Assembly: GCA_963719345.1 (NCBI GenBank)
Contig: CAVRCA010000007.1
Span: 1 to 64,000, forward strand
Direction: 5' to 3'
Length of the DNA: 64,000 nt
DNA from: CAVRCA01 sp963719345
GTDB lineage: Bacteria > Pseudomonadota > Alphaproteobacteria > Acetobacterales > Acetobacteraceae
The first letter of the stretch is position 1. The number at the start of each line of letters is the position of its first letter. This document shows, one piece after another, positions 37,433 through 45,934 of this stretch. The notes beneath the pieces were generated by a model, which was not told the origin of the DNA, ran no database searches, and saw only the letters and a program-made list of their open reading frames with translations. A program made the translations under genes and the position numbers.

Positions 37433-39409
37433 CTAAGCCGCCCCGCGTTCGAGCCGGCCACGCGCCTCCGCCAGATGATCGAACTGCCGTCGATAGCTGC
37501 CAAGCCCCATGGTCTGCGAACGCAGCTCGATGATGAGGTCGTGCAGCTCCGCCTGCGGCACCAGCGCCTCGACCTCGTCCCAGCCGGGCCAGTCCGGCCG
37601 CTCCGCGAAGCCGAGGATCTGCCCCCGCCGTCCGGTGAGCAGCCGCTGCGCTCGGGCGGTGTACTCGTTGGGCACGCTCACCGTCACGTGCTCGATCGGC
37701 TCCAGCAGCACCGGGTCGGCCCGCGTCAGGCCTTCCGTCATCGCCATCCGGGTCGCCGATTTGAACGCCATGTCGGAGCTGTCGACCGAATGGAACCCGC
37801 CGTCCACCAAGGTCACCGAGATGTCGACCACCGGGAAGCCGAACGGACCCTTCCGGGCCGCCTCCTCCGCCGCCTCGCCGACCGCCGGGATGTACTGGCG
37901 CGGCACCGCCCCGCCCACCACCTTGTCGATGAACTGGAAGCCCTCGCCGCGCGCGCGGGGCGCGATGTCGATCTTGACGTCGGCGAACTGGCCGTGCCCG
38001 CCGGTCTGACGCTTCAGCCGTGAATGCTGGTGGACCGCGTGCCGGATCGTCTCGCGGTATCCGACCTGCGGCTTGGCCGTGGTCAGTCTCAGATTGTAGG
38101 CCTTGGCCAGGTGCTCGATCGTCGCGTTCAGGTGGATCTCGCCCTGTCCCCGCAGGATGGTCTCGTTGGTATCCTGGTCGTGGACGATCTGCAGTGACGG
38201 GTCGCTCTCGCGCAGCTTCTGCAACGCGCCGGACAGTTTTACGTCATCCTTGCGGTCGGCGGTGGCGATGGCCATTGCATAGACCGGCTCGGGCGCCGAC
38301 GGGAATGCCAGCGGCGCGGGCGCGCCGGACGCCGCCAGCGTGGCGCCCGTCGCCGCCGTCTCCAGCCGGCCGAGTGCCACCAGGTCGCCGGCCTGCGCCT
38401 CGGCTCCCTTCACCGGTTCGCCGGCCGGCATCCGGTAGATCCCGCCCACCCGGCCGCCGCCCAACGTCATGCCGTCGGCCAGCGAGCCGCGCCACAGCCG
38501 CACGTAGGACAACTTGCCCGTGTGACCGGCATGAACGGTCTTGAACACCTGAGCCAGCGGCTCATCCCCGGGCTCGATCCCATGCCGGGCGGCGGTCTCC
38601 TGCGCATGCGGCGTGTCGTGCCGCAGCGCCTTCCACAGCCGTCGCACGCCATGATCGTTCTCGGCCGCGCCGAGGAGCACTTCGACCACGGCGCCGGACA
38701 CCTGATCCTTGCGCAGCTGGCCATAGATCTCCTGCGAGGTCAGCGTCACGTCCTCGAGGATTTTTTCCAGCAGCGCGTCATCATGATCGGCCAGCACCTC
38801 CAGCAGCGCGGCCAGCGCCTCCTTCTCCCGGTCCGCCATGTGGGAGGGCAGCTGGATCAGCTCGGACGGCTGCCCCCGGCGGTAGCGGTAGGCGCGCTCG
38901 CTCACCACGTCGACATAACCGGTCACCGCGTCGTTCTCGCGGATCGGCACCTGGCGGAGCACCAGAGGAAACCTCGAGTAGGCCTGGAGCCCGGACAACA
39001 CGTCGCGCACCCGACCGTCGAGCGTGTCGATCTTGTTGACAAACACGATGTGCGGAACGCCCTGGTCGGCCAGCAGCTTGAGCAGCGGCGCCACGGTGAG
39101 GGCGCGCTCCGGCACCGGCTCGCACACCACGACCGCCAGATCGACCACGGCCAGGCCGCATGCCACCTGATGGGCGAACTCGATCGACCCTGGGCAGTCG
39201 AGGATCGACCACGCATCGCCCATGAAGGTGCAATGACCGAGCCTGAGGTCCGTGCTCATGGCGCGGCTGCGCGCCTCCCCGGCACGGCGCACCGGCGAGC
39301 CGGCGGCCGCCATCAGCGCCTCGAACAAGGCCGTCTTGCCGCTTCCATAGGGACCGACCAAGGCGACCGAACGAGGCCGCCCACCGTCCGACGACGCATT
39401 TGCTGACAT
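37433..39409 (-). CDS. Elongation factor G-like translational GTPase (EF-G2 type)
   Basis: 658 residues from ATG 39409 behind GAGG. The GTPase domain has P-loop GPYGSGKTAL, G3 DCPGSIEF and G4 NKID. Later domains II-V follow in EF-G order (GTGKLSYVRLWRGSLADG-like domain II region, ILRGQGEIHLNATIEHL in domain III, and RYIPAVGEAAEEA-like text, here PRQYIPAVGEAAEEAARKG, in domain IV). It is about 40 residues shorter than housekeeping EF-G and its switch I region is divergent (no canonical RGITI). Such second EF-G copies are common in alphaproteobacteria, and their role (recycling or no ribosomal role) is not established. Confidence 0.87.
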   Translation of the reverse strand: MSANASSDGGRPRSVALVGPYGSGKTALFEALMAAAGSPVRRAGEARSRAMSTDLRLGHCTFMGDAWSILDCPGSIEFAHQVACGLAVVDLAVVVCEPVPERALTVAPLLKLLADQGVPHIVFVNKIDTLDGRVRDVLSGLQAYSRFPLVLRQVPIRENDAVTGYVDVVSERAYRYRRGQPSELIQLPSHMADREKEALAALLEVLADHDDALLEKILEDVTLTSQEIYGQLRKDQVSGAVVEVLLGAAENDHGVRRLWKALRHDTPHAQETAARHGIEPGDEPLAQVFKTVHAGHTGKLSYVRLWRGSLADGMTLGGGRVGGIYRMPAGEPVKGAEAQAGDLVALGRLETAATGATLAASGAPAPLAFPSAPEPVYAMAIATADRKDDVKLSGALQKLRESDPSLQIVHDQDTNETILRGQGEIHLNATIEHLAKAYNLRLTTAKPQVGYRETIRHAVHQHSRLKRQTGGHGQFADVKIDIAPRARGEGFQFIDKVVGGAVPRQYIPAVGEAAEEAARKGPFGFPVVDISVTLVDGGFHSVDSSDMAFKSATRMAMTEGLTRADPVLLEPIEHVTVSVPNEYTARAQRLLTGRRGQILGFAERPDWPGWDEVEALVPQAELHDLIIELRSQTMGLGSYRRQFDHLAEARGRLERGAA

Positions 39410-39555
39410 CCCGACGCCTCCGCTGGACCGGTTCGCGGTCTCGATTGATGCGGCGTCGCACGGCCCAAGCGGTCACGGACGCCTGCCGGGGGTGATCCTA
39501 GCCGAGTTTTGCCGCGCGGCCAGTCAGAAGCGCGCCGCGAGCCGCCGGCTCGCGT

Positions 39556-40614
39556 CTAAACCACCCAGGAGGCCGCCCCGTCGGCGGTGAAATGCACGCC
39601 GTTGGCGGTGCCGCCGGCCCGGTTCAACGCCCGGACCACGCGCACCCGCTCCCGGGGCGGCACCAAAAACATCATGAAGCCGCCCCCGCCCGCGCCCGAC
39701 ACCTTGCCGCCGGTCGCACCGTTGGCCAGAGCGAGATCGTAAAGCTCCTCGATGTGGTTGGTGGTGACACCGCTCGCGGTCTGCTTCTTCGCCCGCCAGG
39801 ACCGGTTGAGGATTTCCGCCATGTCGGCCACCCGCCCCCGCAGCAGGGCATCCTTCATCTCGACAGCATCCCGCTTGAGCTGATGCAGGCTGCCCATCGT
39901 GTTGCCGACCTCCGCCTCCATCCGGCGTTGCTGCTCGGTGATGATCGCCGCCGACCGCCGAGAGATGCCCGTGAAGCACGTCACGATCGAGGTTTCGAGC
40001 TCGTTCAGCACGGGTGCCGCAATCCGCAGCGGATTGACGATGACGCGGTCGCCGCCCAGGAACTCGATGAAATTGATGCCCCCGAACGTGGCCGCATACT
40101 GGTCCTGCTTGCCGCCCGCCAGGCCGAGATCGACGCGCTCGATCTCGTAGGCGAGGTGCGCCACGTCGTATGGGCCAAGCGGGGCCTGCAGAAACGTCGT
40201 GAAAGCCTCGACCAGAGCGACCACCAGCGCCGAGGATGACCCGAGGCCAGAACCCGCCGGTGCGTCGACGAAGGAGGTCACCCGGACAGGCTCCAGCTCG
40301 CCATTGCCGAATTGCGCCGTCATCCGGCGCGTGACCGCCGCGTGCAGCTTGAGCTCGGCCTCTCCGATGGCCCCAGAACAGGGCTCGAACTCCTCGTCGA
40401 GGTCCATGTCGGGTGCAACGAAATGGACCCGGCCATCCGGCGAGGGCTCGATGAAGGCATAGGCGTAGCGGTCGATCGTGGTGTTCAGCACGGCGCCGCC
40501 GAACTCGTCGCAATAGGGTCCTAGATCGGTGCCCCCGCCCGCCAGCCCGAGCCGCAGCGGCACCCGAGCCCGCACCGTCCGCGACGCAGCGCCGGACCTG
40601 ATCCTGATCTGCAA
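39556..40614 (-). CDS. hddA: GHMP kinase, D-glycero-D-manno-heptose 7-phosphate kinase type
   Basis: 352 residues from a TTG at 40614 with GAGG eight bases upstream. It lies 10 bp after the stop of the heptose nucleotidyltransferase gene. GHMP kinase motifs: RVPLRLGLAGGGTDLGPY at the N-terminus, the ATP-binding APAGSGLGSSSALVVAL, and the C-terminal GKVSGAGGGGFMMF. This sequence class (AGGGTDL plus GLGSSSA) is that of HddA, which makes heptose 1,7-bisphosphate in the GDP-D-alpha-heptose route. Its neighbour supplies both following steps, which supports the call. Last gene of the long leftward polysaccharide operon. Confidence 0.85.
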   Translation of the reverse strand: MQIRIRSGAASRTVRARVPLRLGLAGGGTDLGPYCDEFGGAVLNTTIDRYAYAFIEPSPDGRVHFVAPDMDLDEEFEPCSGAIGEAELKLHAAVTRRMTAQFGNGELEPVRVTSFVDAPAGSGLGSSSALVVALVEAFTTFLQAPLGPYDVAHLAYEIERVDLGLAGGKQDQYAATFGGINFIEFLGGDRVIVNPLRIAAPVLNELETSIVTCFTGISRRSAAIITEQQRRMEAEVGNTMGSLHQLKRDAVEMKDALLRGRVADMAEILNRSWRAKKQTASGVTTNHIEELYDLALANGATGGKVSGAGGGGFMMFLVPPRERVRVVRALNRAGGTANGVHFTADGAASWVV

Positions 40615-40624
40615 ATCATTTGCC

Positions 40625-41905
40625 TCAAAACATGCTATCGTATGATCTCAGAATCGGCGTCAGGAAGGAAGCGAGATCGCCCCCGGTGAACAGGCGTGCC
40701 GCGATCCCGGCGGCGCTTGCCGCGGCGAGGTCGCGCTGCTGGTCGCCGACCAGCACGCATCGGCGCGGGTCGAGCTCCCATTTCCGCAGCAGGTCGAGGA
40801 TCATCCCCGGGGCCGGCTTGCGCCAGTCGCTCGCCCGACGGTAGGCGGGGACCACGGCCTCCTCGTGGTAGGGGCAGTATCGGATGTCGTCGATCGTGCC
40901 GCCCTCGCGGCGCACCGTGTCGCTCATCCAGGCGTGCAGCGACCGCACGGACGCCTCATCGAACAGGCCGCGCGCCACCCCCGACTGGTTGGTGACCACG
41001 AACACGTGCCAGCCCGCCGTGGTCGCGGTGCGGATCGCCTCGATCGCGCCGGGCATCCATTCGAAGCGCTCGCGCGAGCCGACCCAGCCGTGGTCGACGT
41101 TGATCACCCCGTCGCGGTCGAGAAACAGGGCCGGACGGCGGAGCCGCGCCGGTACCTCCACCTCGGCGCGCCGCAAATCCTCGGGCACGCCGATATCGAG
41201 GAAATAGCCGGACGCCTCCAGCCCCCGGAGCGCACCGTGGGCCGCCAGGCGGGGCAGAACATCGGCCTCCAGCGAGCACTGCGGGGCGAGATCGTCGAAC
41301 AGGCGCCGATCGAACAGGTAGATGCCGCCGTTGATCAGGTCGCCGCCGCCCGGCGACGGGCGCTCCCGGAACGCGGTGATCCGGTCACCGTCCAGGTCCA
41401 CCACCCCGTAGCGGGACGCATCCGGCATCCGCCGCAGCACAGCGCGGCCGACAACGTCGTCGCCCTCCGTGGCCCCGGCAGCGAGAAGGCGAGCGAGGTT
41501 GCAGTCGAACAGCAAATCGCCGTTGCAGAGCAGGAACCGCTCGTCGAGCCGGTCGCGCGCATGGAACACGGCCCCGCCGGTTCCGGCACGAAGCGGCTCT
41601 TCGCTGATCGAGACCCGCGCGTCGACCGGCAGAACGGCGGCGATCTCCGCCAGTGTCGCCTCGACCCGGGCAGAGAGATGTCCGGTCAGCAACAAAAACT
41701 CCGATACGCCGAAGCGGATGAACTCGCGCAGCAGCCAGGCGAGGAACGGGCGATCGCCGCAGGGCAGGATCGGCTTTGGAGTGTCGGCCGTGATCGCGCC
41801 CAGCCGCGCGCCGAGGCCGCCGACCAGCACGGCGCATTGGCGGACGGTCGCGCACCGCGCGTCCGGCGCCGGCCTGGGTGCATCCGGGTACTCGCTGGCT
41901 GCCAA
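40625..41905 (-). CDS. Fusion: heptose-1-phosphate nucleotidyltransferase plus HAD phosphatase (HddC-GmhB)
   Basis: 426 residues from TTG 41905, which has GGAGG six bases upstream. Residues about 20-245 are a sugar nucleotidyltransferase: QCAVLVGGLGARLGAIT, TPKPILPCGDRPFL, NGDLLFD, and a DIGVPEDL end. Residues about 255-420 are a HAD-IIIA phosphatase like GmhB: ALFLDRDGVINVDHG, VVTNQSGVARG, RKPAPGM, VGDQQRD. GmhB removes the 7-phosphate and HddC activates the sugar with GTP, so one chain covers two consecutive steps after the HddA kinase. The order of steps and the base used are inferred from family knowledge. Part of the leftward polysaccharide operon. Confidence 0.87.
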   Translation of the reverse strand: MAASEYPDAPRPAPDARCATVRQCAVLVGGLGARLGAITADTPKPILPCGDRPFLAWLLREFIRFGVSEFLLLTGHLSARVEATLAEIAAVLPVDARVSISEEPLRAGTGGAVFHARDRLDERFLLCNGDLLFDCNLARLLAAGATEGDDVVGRAVLRRMPDASRYGVVDLDGDRITAFRERPSPGGGDLINGGIYLFDRRLFDDLAPQCSLEADVLPRLAAHGALRGLEASGYFLDIGVPEDLRRAEVEVPARLRRPALFLDRDGVINVDHGWVGSRERFEWMPGAIEAIRTATTAGWHVFVVTNQSGVARGLFDEASVRSLHAWMSDTVRREGGTIDDIRYCPYHEEAVVPAYRRASDWRKPAPGMILDLLRKWELDPRRCVLVGDQQRDLAAASAAGIAARLFTGGDLASFLTPILRSYDSMF

Positions 41906-41942
41906 GCCTGTCCTCCGTTCGGCCGGCGCGACGGGCGCGCGC

Positions 41943-43139
41943 TCAGGCCAGCAATCCGCCGAAACCGTCGCGCAGGACTTTCCGGTACTCGCCGGCCAAT
42001 GCTTCAGGACGGCGACTGTCGCGCGCGCGCGCGATTGCCGCCACCTGTCGCGCGTACCGCTCCTGGTCCCGCTCGATCAGAATCGTCTCGACCGCGTCGC
42101 GCAATCCCGCTTCGCCCTCGCATAAAAACCCGATGTCGCCAAACCGGTCGAATAATTGCTGCACCAGGGGCAGCTTCGTGGCGATCACCGGCTTCGCCCA
42201 GGTGATCGCATCGATCAGCGCGCCGCTCGCGGACAGATTGTAGTAGCGCTCATGGAACGGCAGCAGCACGTAATGCAGCCGGCCGAGTCGGCGCAGGAAC
42301 TCGCTTCGGGAGAGACCTTCGCTGCTGCTCGGGTCGGCGAGCACCTCGCACCGCGACAGGTCCGTACCGGGCAACACGCGGCCGACATGGTGGAACGTCA
42401 CCCGCCCGCCATAGCGAGCGCTGAGATCGTGGGCCAGGGACAGGAACGCATCGAACCCCTTGGCCTGCGTGCCCTGCCCCACAAAACCCACCCGGAGCGG
42501 CGAGCCCAGGGACGCTGCGGGACCGGCGGGGATCTCCTCGATGTGGACGGGGTGAGGCAGCACATCGGTGCGCGCGGCGGCTGCGGGCGCCAGGCGACCC
42601 AGGGCGTCCTTGATCGGCTGCTCGAGAACCAGATAGCGCAGCGACGGCGGCTGGCGCCCGCTCAAAGCAGAGGCGAGGTCGAAGCGACGGGTGATCGGGT
42701 TGCGCGGCCGCCAGCCGGTGATCTCGTTGAGGTTGCCGTGCAGCCCTACCTGGATACCGATCCGGCGGCGCGCGAGCCGGGCGAGCAGGGCGGCGGCGAA
42801 GATCGCGGTCGGGGTCGTGGAGATCAGCACGATCAGGCACGGCTCGCGGCGCGGCACGTCCCGCAGCGCCGCCCGCATGATGGCGAACTCGCGGGCGAAG
42901 CGGCGGCTGGAGACAACGTGCGTCTTGCCTCGGAAGTCGGGAAAAATCGCGATCGGGTGCAATCCGACATTGGCCAGCCCGGTCAGGGCGCGATCGCGCC
43001 CGAGTTCGTCCAGATGCGAGGGGTCCGCAAACACCCGCACCTGCTGATCGGGGAAGGCGCGGGCGATGACCTGGATGGTGGAGCTGTTCCCGGGCGCGTG
43101 CGCCGTGCCGGTCCAAATCATCTCGAAAACCAGGATCAC
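41943..43139 (-). CDS. Glycosyltransferase of the exopolysaccharide locus
   Basis: 398 residues from GTG 43139, whose bases overlap the upstream glycosyltransferase stop (GTGA). The fold looks like a GT-B enzyme: an N-terminal half with VGLHGNLNEIT and a C-terminal half with LRVGFVGQGTQAKGFDAFL, ADPSSSEGLSRSEFL, LSASGALIDAITWAKPVIAT. It lacks the clear EX7E signature of GT4, so the family is less certain. The sugar transferred is unknown. Located between a GT4 enzyme and the heptose-activation genes, so it may use the heptose donor. Confidence 0.75.
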   Translation of the reverse strand: MILVFEMIWTGTAHAPGNSSTIQVIARAFPDQQVRVFADPSHLDELGRDRALTGLANVGLHPIAIFPDFRGKTHVVSSRRFAREFAIMRAALRDVPRREPCLIVLISTTPTAIFAAALLARLARRRIGIQVGLHGNLNEITGWRPRNPITRRFDLASALSGRQPPSLRYLVLEQPIKDALGRLAPAAAARTDVLPHPVHIEEIPAGPAASLGSPLRVGFVGQGTQAKGFDAFLSLAHDLSARYGGRVTFHHVGRVLPGTDLSRCEVLADPSSSEGLSRSEFLRRLGRLHYVLLPFHERYYNLSASGALIDAITWAKPVIATKLPLVQQLFDRFGDIGFLCEGEAGLRDAVETILIERDQERYARQVAAIARARDSRRPEALAGEYRKVLRDGFGGLLA

Positions 43140-44395
43140 CGGCGCGGCTCCGCATGGGCCGGCCGGACGGTCGCGGACAGGGGCGCGCCGTGCCGCCCCG
43201 GTGCAGCGGCGTCGGCCCGCTCCAGGATGCGACGGAACAGGCTGAGCTGCCCCTCGGTTGTCGCATCCCAGCTGAACCGTTCGGCGTAGGCCCGCGTCGC
43301 CGCCCGGTCCGGCGGGGCGGCGAACAGCGCACGCACTCCGTCGACAATGCCCTGAACCGGGTTGCCGCCGGGCATGATTACGCCCGCATCCGGGCTCTGC
43401 ACCACCTCCGGATTGCCCGGAATCGGGCTGGCGATCACCGGCGACCCGCAGGCCATCGCCTCGAGCAGCACGTTCGCCCATCCCTCGCGGCTCGACGCGA
43501 GCACCAGCGCATCGGCGGCGGAGTAGAAAGCCGGCAACTCGGCATGGGGACGCGCGCCGAGCAGCCGCACCCGATCACCCAGCCCGGATCGCGCGATCAG
43601 GCTTTCCAGACGACCTCGCTCCGGACCCTCGCCGACGATGAGCAACCCGTATTCGGGAAGCTGTCGCATCGCCTCGATTACGCGATGGTGGCCCTTGCGG
43701 TCGATCAGCAGCCCGACCGAGATCAGCGTCGGGCGGCAGAGACCCAGGGCGCTTCGGGCGGTCACCCGGTCCGCCGGGCGGAACAGCGCCGTGTCCACGC
43801 CGTTGCGCAGCACTTCGACCCCGCCCGGGCGAGCCCCGAGTTCCACCAGCGCCGCTTTGAGCGCCGCGCTGACCGCGATCAGACCGTCGGCCTCGGCAAT
43901 GGCCTTGCGCAGGAGCCAGCGCGGCACGCGCGAGCGGGGCAGCAACGTGACGTCCGAACCGCGCGACGTGACCACGACGGGGAGGCCAAAGCGGCGGCCA
44001 AGCCAGACCGCCGCCACCCCGTCGGGATAGAAATAGTGCGCGTCGATCAGGTCGATCCCGGGCCCGTCGGCGAGCAAGCGCTGCATCGGAGGCAGACTGG
44101 CCCGATACAGCAGGAACGGTGCGAGTCCGGTGCCTACCTTCGGAATGACCGGGTAACGCGGGTGATGAACCGCAAGCGCATCCCTGCTCTCAAACGGGGC
44201 GACACGCGCGTACCGACTCCAGCGGCCGAAACGCGGATGCCCGCTCGGGAAGAACGGGACGGGTGCCAGCACGGTGCTTTCGGCGAACCCGCTGTCGATC
44301 AGTTTCCGCAGCCGGTTCTCGACGAAGATGCCGTGGTTGGGCTGCTCGCCGTTGGGAAACAGCGTCGTGTAGGTCAGCAGCCGGAGCGGCCGCAC
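43136..44395 (-). CDS. Glycosyltransferase family 4
   Basis: 419 residues from GTG 44395, one base after the stop of the small membrane protein gene. GT-B fold: N-terminal LLTYTTLFPNGEQPNHGIFVE, donor domain with GVDTALFRPADR, LISVGLLIDRKGHHRVIEAM and the EX7E-type motif REGWANVLLEAMACGSPVIA. Such enzymes act on the cytoplasmic side, extending an undecaprenyl-linked repeat unit. Operon context with the initiating sugar transferase and ligase supports a role in this polysaccharide. Confidence 0.88.
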   Translation of the reverse strand: MRPLRLLTYTTLFPNGEQPNHGIFVENRLRKLIDSGFAESTVLAPVPFFPSGHPRFGRWSRYARVAPFESRDALAVHHPRYPVIPKVGTGLAPFLLYRASLPPMQRLLADGPGIDLIDAHYFYPDGVAAVWLGRRFGLPVVVTSRGSDVTLLPRSRVPRWLLRKAIAEADGLIAVSAALKAALVELGARPGGVEVLRNGVDTALFRPADRVTARSALGLCRPTLISVGLLIDRKGHHRVIEAMRQLPEYGLLIVGEGPERGRLESLIARSGLGDRVRLLGARPHAELPAFYSAADALVLASSREGWANVLLEAMACGSPVIASPIPGNPEVVQSPDAGVIMPGGNPVQGIVDGVRALFAAPPDRAATRAYAERFSWDATTEGQLSLFRRILERADAAAPGRHGAPLSATVRPAHAEPRR

Positions 44396-44396
44396 C

Positions 44397-44585
44397 CTAC
44401 CCGCGCCCGCCGCCGGAGGGCTTGCGCTGCCATGTCTGCGGCGTCGGCGACCGATCGCGCTTCATCCACTTTGCGTCGAACGGCCAAAATCCCTGGCTCG
44501 GCTTGCTCCAATCGCGCAGCGCCCAGGCGATGACCCACGCCAGTCCGCCGCACGCGCACAGAAATAGAAAACTATCCACCGGCAC
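44397..44585 (-). CDS. Small single-span membrane protein in the polysaccharide operon
   Basis: 62 residues from GTG 44585, overlapping the ligase stop by 14 bases (an in-frame GTG at 44579 would overlap by 8), and ending one base before the next start. One membrane span (SFLFLCACGGLAWVIAWAL) is followed by a basic cytoplasmic tail with DWSKPSQGFWPFDAKWMKRD. Tight coupling on both sides argues that it is real. No family recognised; it may be a helper of the ligase or of the glycosyltransferases. Confidence 0.6.
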   Translation of the reverse strand: MPVDSFLFLCACGGLAWVIAWALRDWSKPSQGFWPFDAKWMKRDRSPTPQTWQRKPSGGGRG

Positions 44586-45912
44586 CGATCCTTGCCGGCC
44601 GGCCGGCTACGGATATGCCCCCGATCAGGCCGCGGCGCCACATCCCGGCGCTCGGCTCGGCCGAAGTCGTCTGTTGCACCGTCTCCCGGACGATAGCGCG
44701 CGTGCCCGCGAGCACGGCGATGATGGTGAAGTAGAAATCCCAATAGCACAGCGATAGGAACGTGCCCGCAACCATGTACGCCACGATCGACACCTGCGCC
44801 ATTCGCGCGAGATCACGACACCACAGCAGCTCCGCAACTCCCTTGCTCGCGCGCAGGATGCCGAACGTGTTCACAACCCCAGCGAATGAGATGCCAAGCC
44901 AGACCAGGAACGTCGGGAAGCCATGCTCACCAATCGGCTCGAACCAGATGCTGTGTACCGCGCGGGCGGTGGTTCCGTTCGCATATTGGTCAACCAGGCC
45001 CTGATCGTAGGGTCCCATGAATCCCACCCCGGTCAAGGGATTGTGGATCGCCATCTGGAGGGACGCCATCCAGATCGCCGTGCGGCTCTGCCCCGAGTTG
45101 GTCTCCTCGGCGTGACGCAAGGTGGACATCCGCTCGACCCACTCCGGCGGCATGAAGGTAATAGCCGTGTAGACCGCGACCGCGACCGCGACCCCGGTGA
45201 CGATCTTGTTTGAGCTTCGCAACCACAGCACGACGGAGACCGCCGCCAGGCCGATCAGCGCGCCGCGCGAGTAACTGCCGACGACGGCGAACAAGGTCAG
45301 TATCATCGCGCACAACAGGCCGAGTCGCACGATCCGGTGTGCCGATTGCAAGCGCAGATAGTTCATCAGCGGCAATGTGACCAGCAGCCCCGCCGCCAGA
45401 TGGTTGTTGTCCGCAATCATCGTCGATGGCGGACCGAGCACCCGGCCGCCGCCGCCCGTGAGCAGCGTGAACCCGCCACCCTTGACGCCGAAATAGCCGA
45501 GCGAAATGACCATCACCCACAGCAGCGCGTGTATCCGGTACTTGTCCCGCACCAGTGCGATCGTCACCAGGACGAAGAAAAACACCTTCGTCACTGCTTC
45601 CCATTTCGGCTCGACCCGGTCCGCCGGCAAGCGGGCCACGAACGAGGTCAGTCCGATGCAGATGATGAACAGCACGATCAGCACGGTCGTCGGGTTGACC
45701 GGCAGCCGCTTCGGCTCGCGCGCCACGAAACAGCCGATCAGGGTGGCGATCGCGGTCATATACGCCCAAGGCATGCCGTCCGAGATGCCGAACGTCAGGC
45801 GATGCAAGTTGGAGAAGGAGATGAACGAGTAGATCAGCACGCCCACGAACGGCCGTGCGAGCGCGATCGGGATCAACATCGTCAGTTCGAGGAACAGCAG
45901 GAGCGATCGCAT
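44572..45912 (-). CDS. O-glycosylation ligase/O-antigen polymerase, exosortase A-associated type
   Basis: 446 residues, ATG 45912, with ten or more membrane segments. The N-terminus (LLLFLELTMLIPIALARPFVG, YSFISFSNLHRLTFG) and the large periplasmic loop around NPLTGVGFMGPY and HSIWFEPIGEHGFPTFLVW match the Wzy/WaaL superfamily, subgroup TIGR03097 (putative O-glycosylation ligase of exosortase A loci). It probably polymerises or transfers the glycan in the periplasm. It sits 22 bp after prsT and overlaps the small membrane protein gene. Confidence 0.88.
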   Translation of the reverse strand: MRSLLLFLELTMLIPIALARPFVGVLIYSFISFSNLHRLTFGISDGMPWAYMTAIATLIGCFVAREPKRLPVNPTTVLIVLFIICIGLTSFVARLPADRVEPKWEAVTKVFFFVLVTIALVRDKYRIHALLWVMVISLGYFGVKGGGFTLLTGGGGRVLGPPSTMIADNNHLAAGLLVTLPLMNYLRLQSAHRIVRLGLLCAMILTLFAVVGSYSRGALIGLAAVSVVLWLRSSNKIVTGVAVAVAVYTAITFMPPEWVERMSTLRHAEETNSGQSRTAIWMASLQMAIHNPLTGVGFMGPYDQGLVDQYANGTTARAVHSIWFEPIGEHGFPTFLVWLGISFAGVVNTFGILRASKGVAELLWCRDLARMAQVSIVAYMVAGTFLSLCYWDFYFTIIAVLAGTRAIVRETVQQTTSAEPSAGMWRRGLIGGISVAGRPARIGAGG

Positions 45913-45934
45913 CGGCTATGGTTCCGGTACGGCG

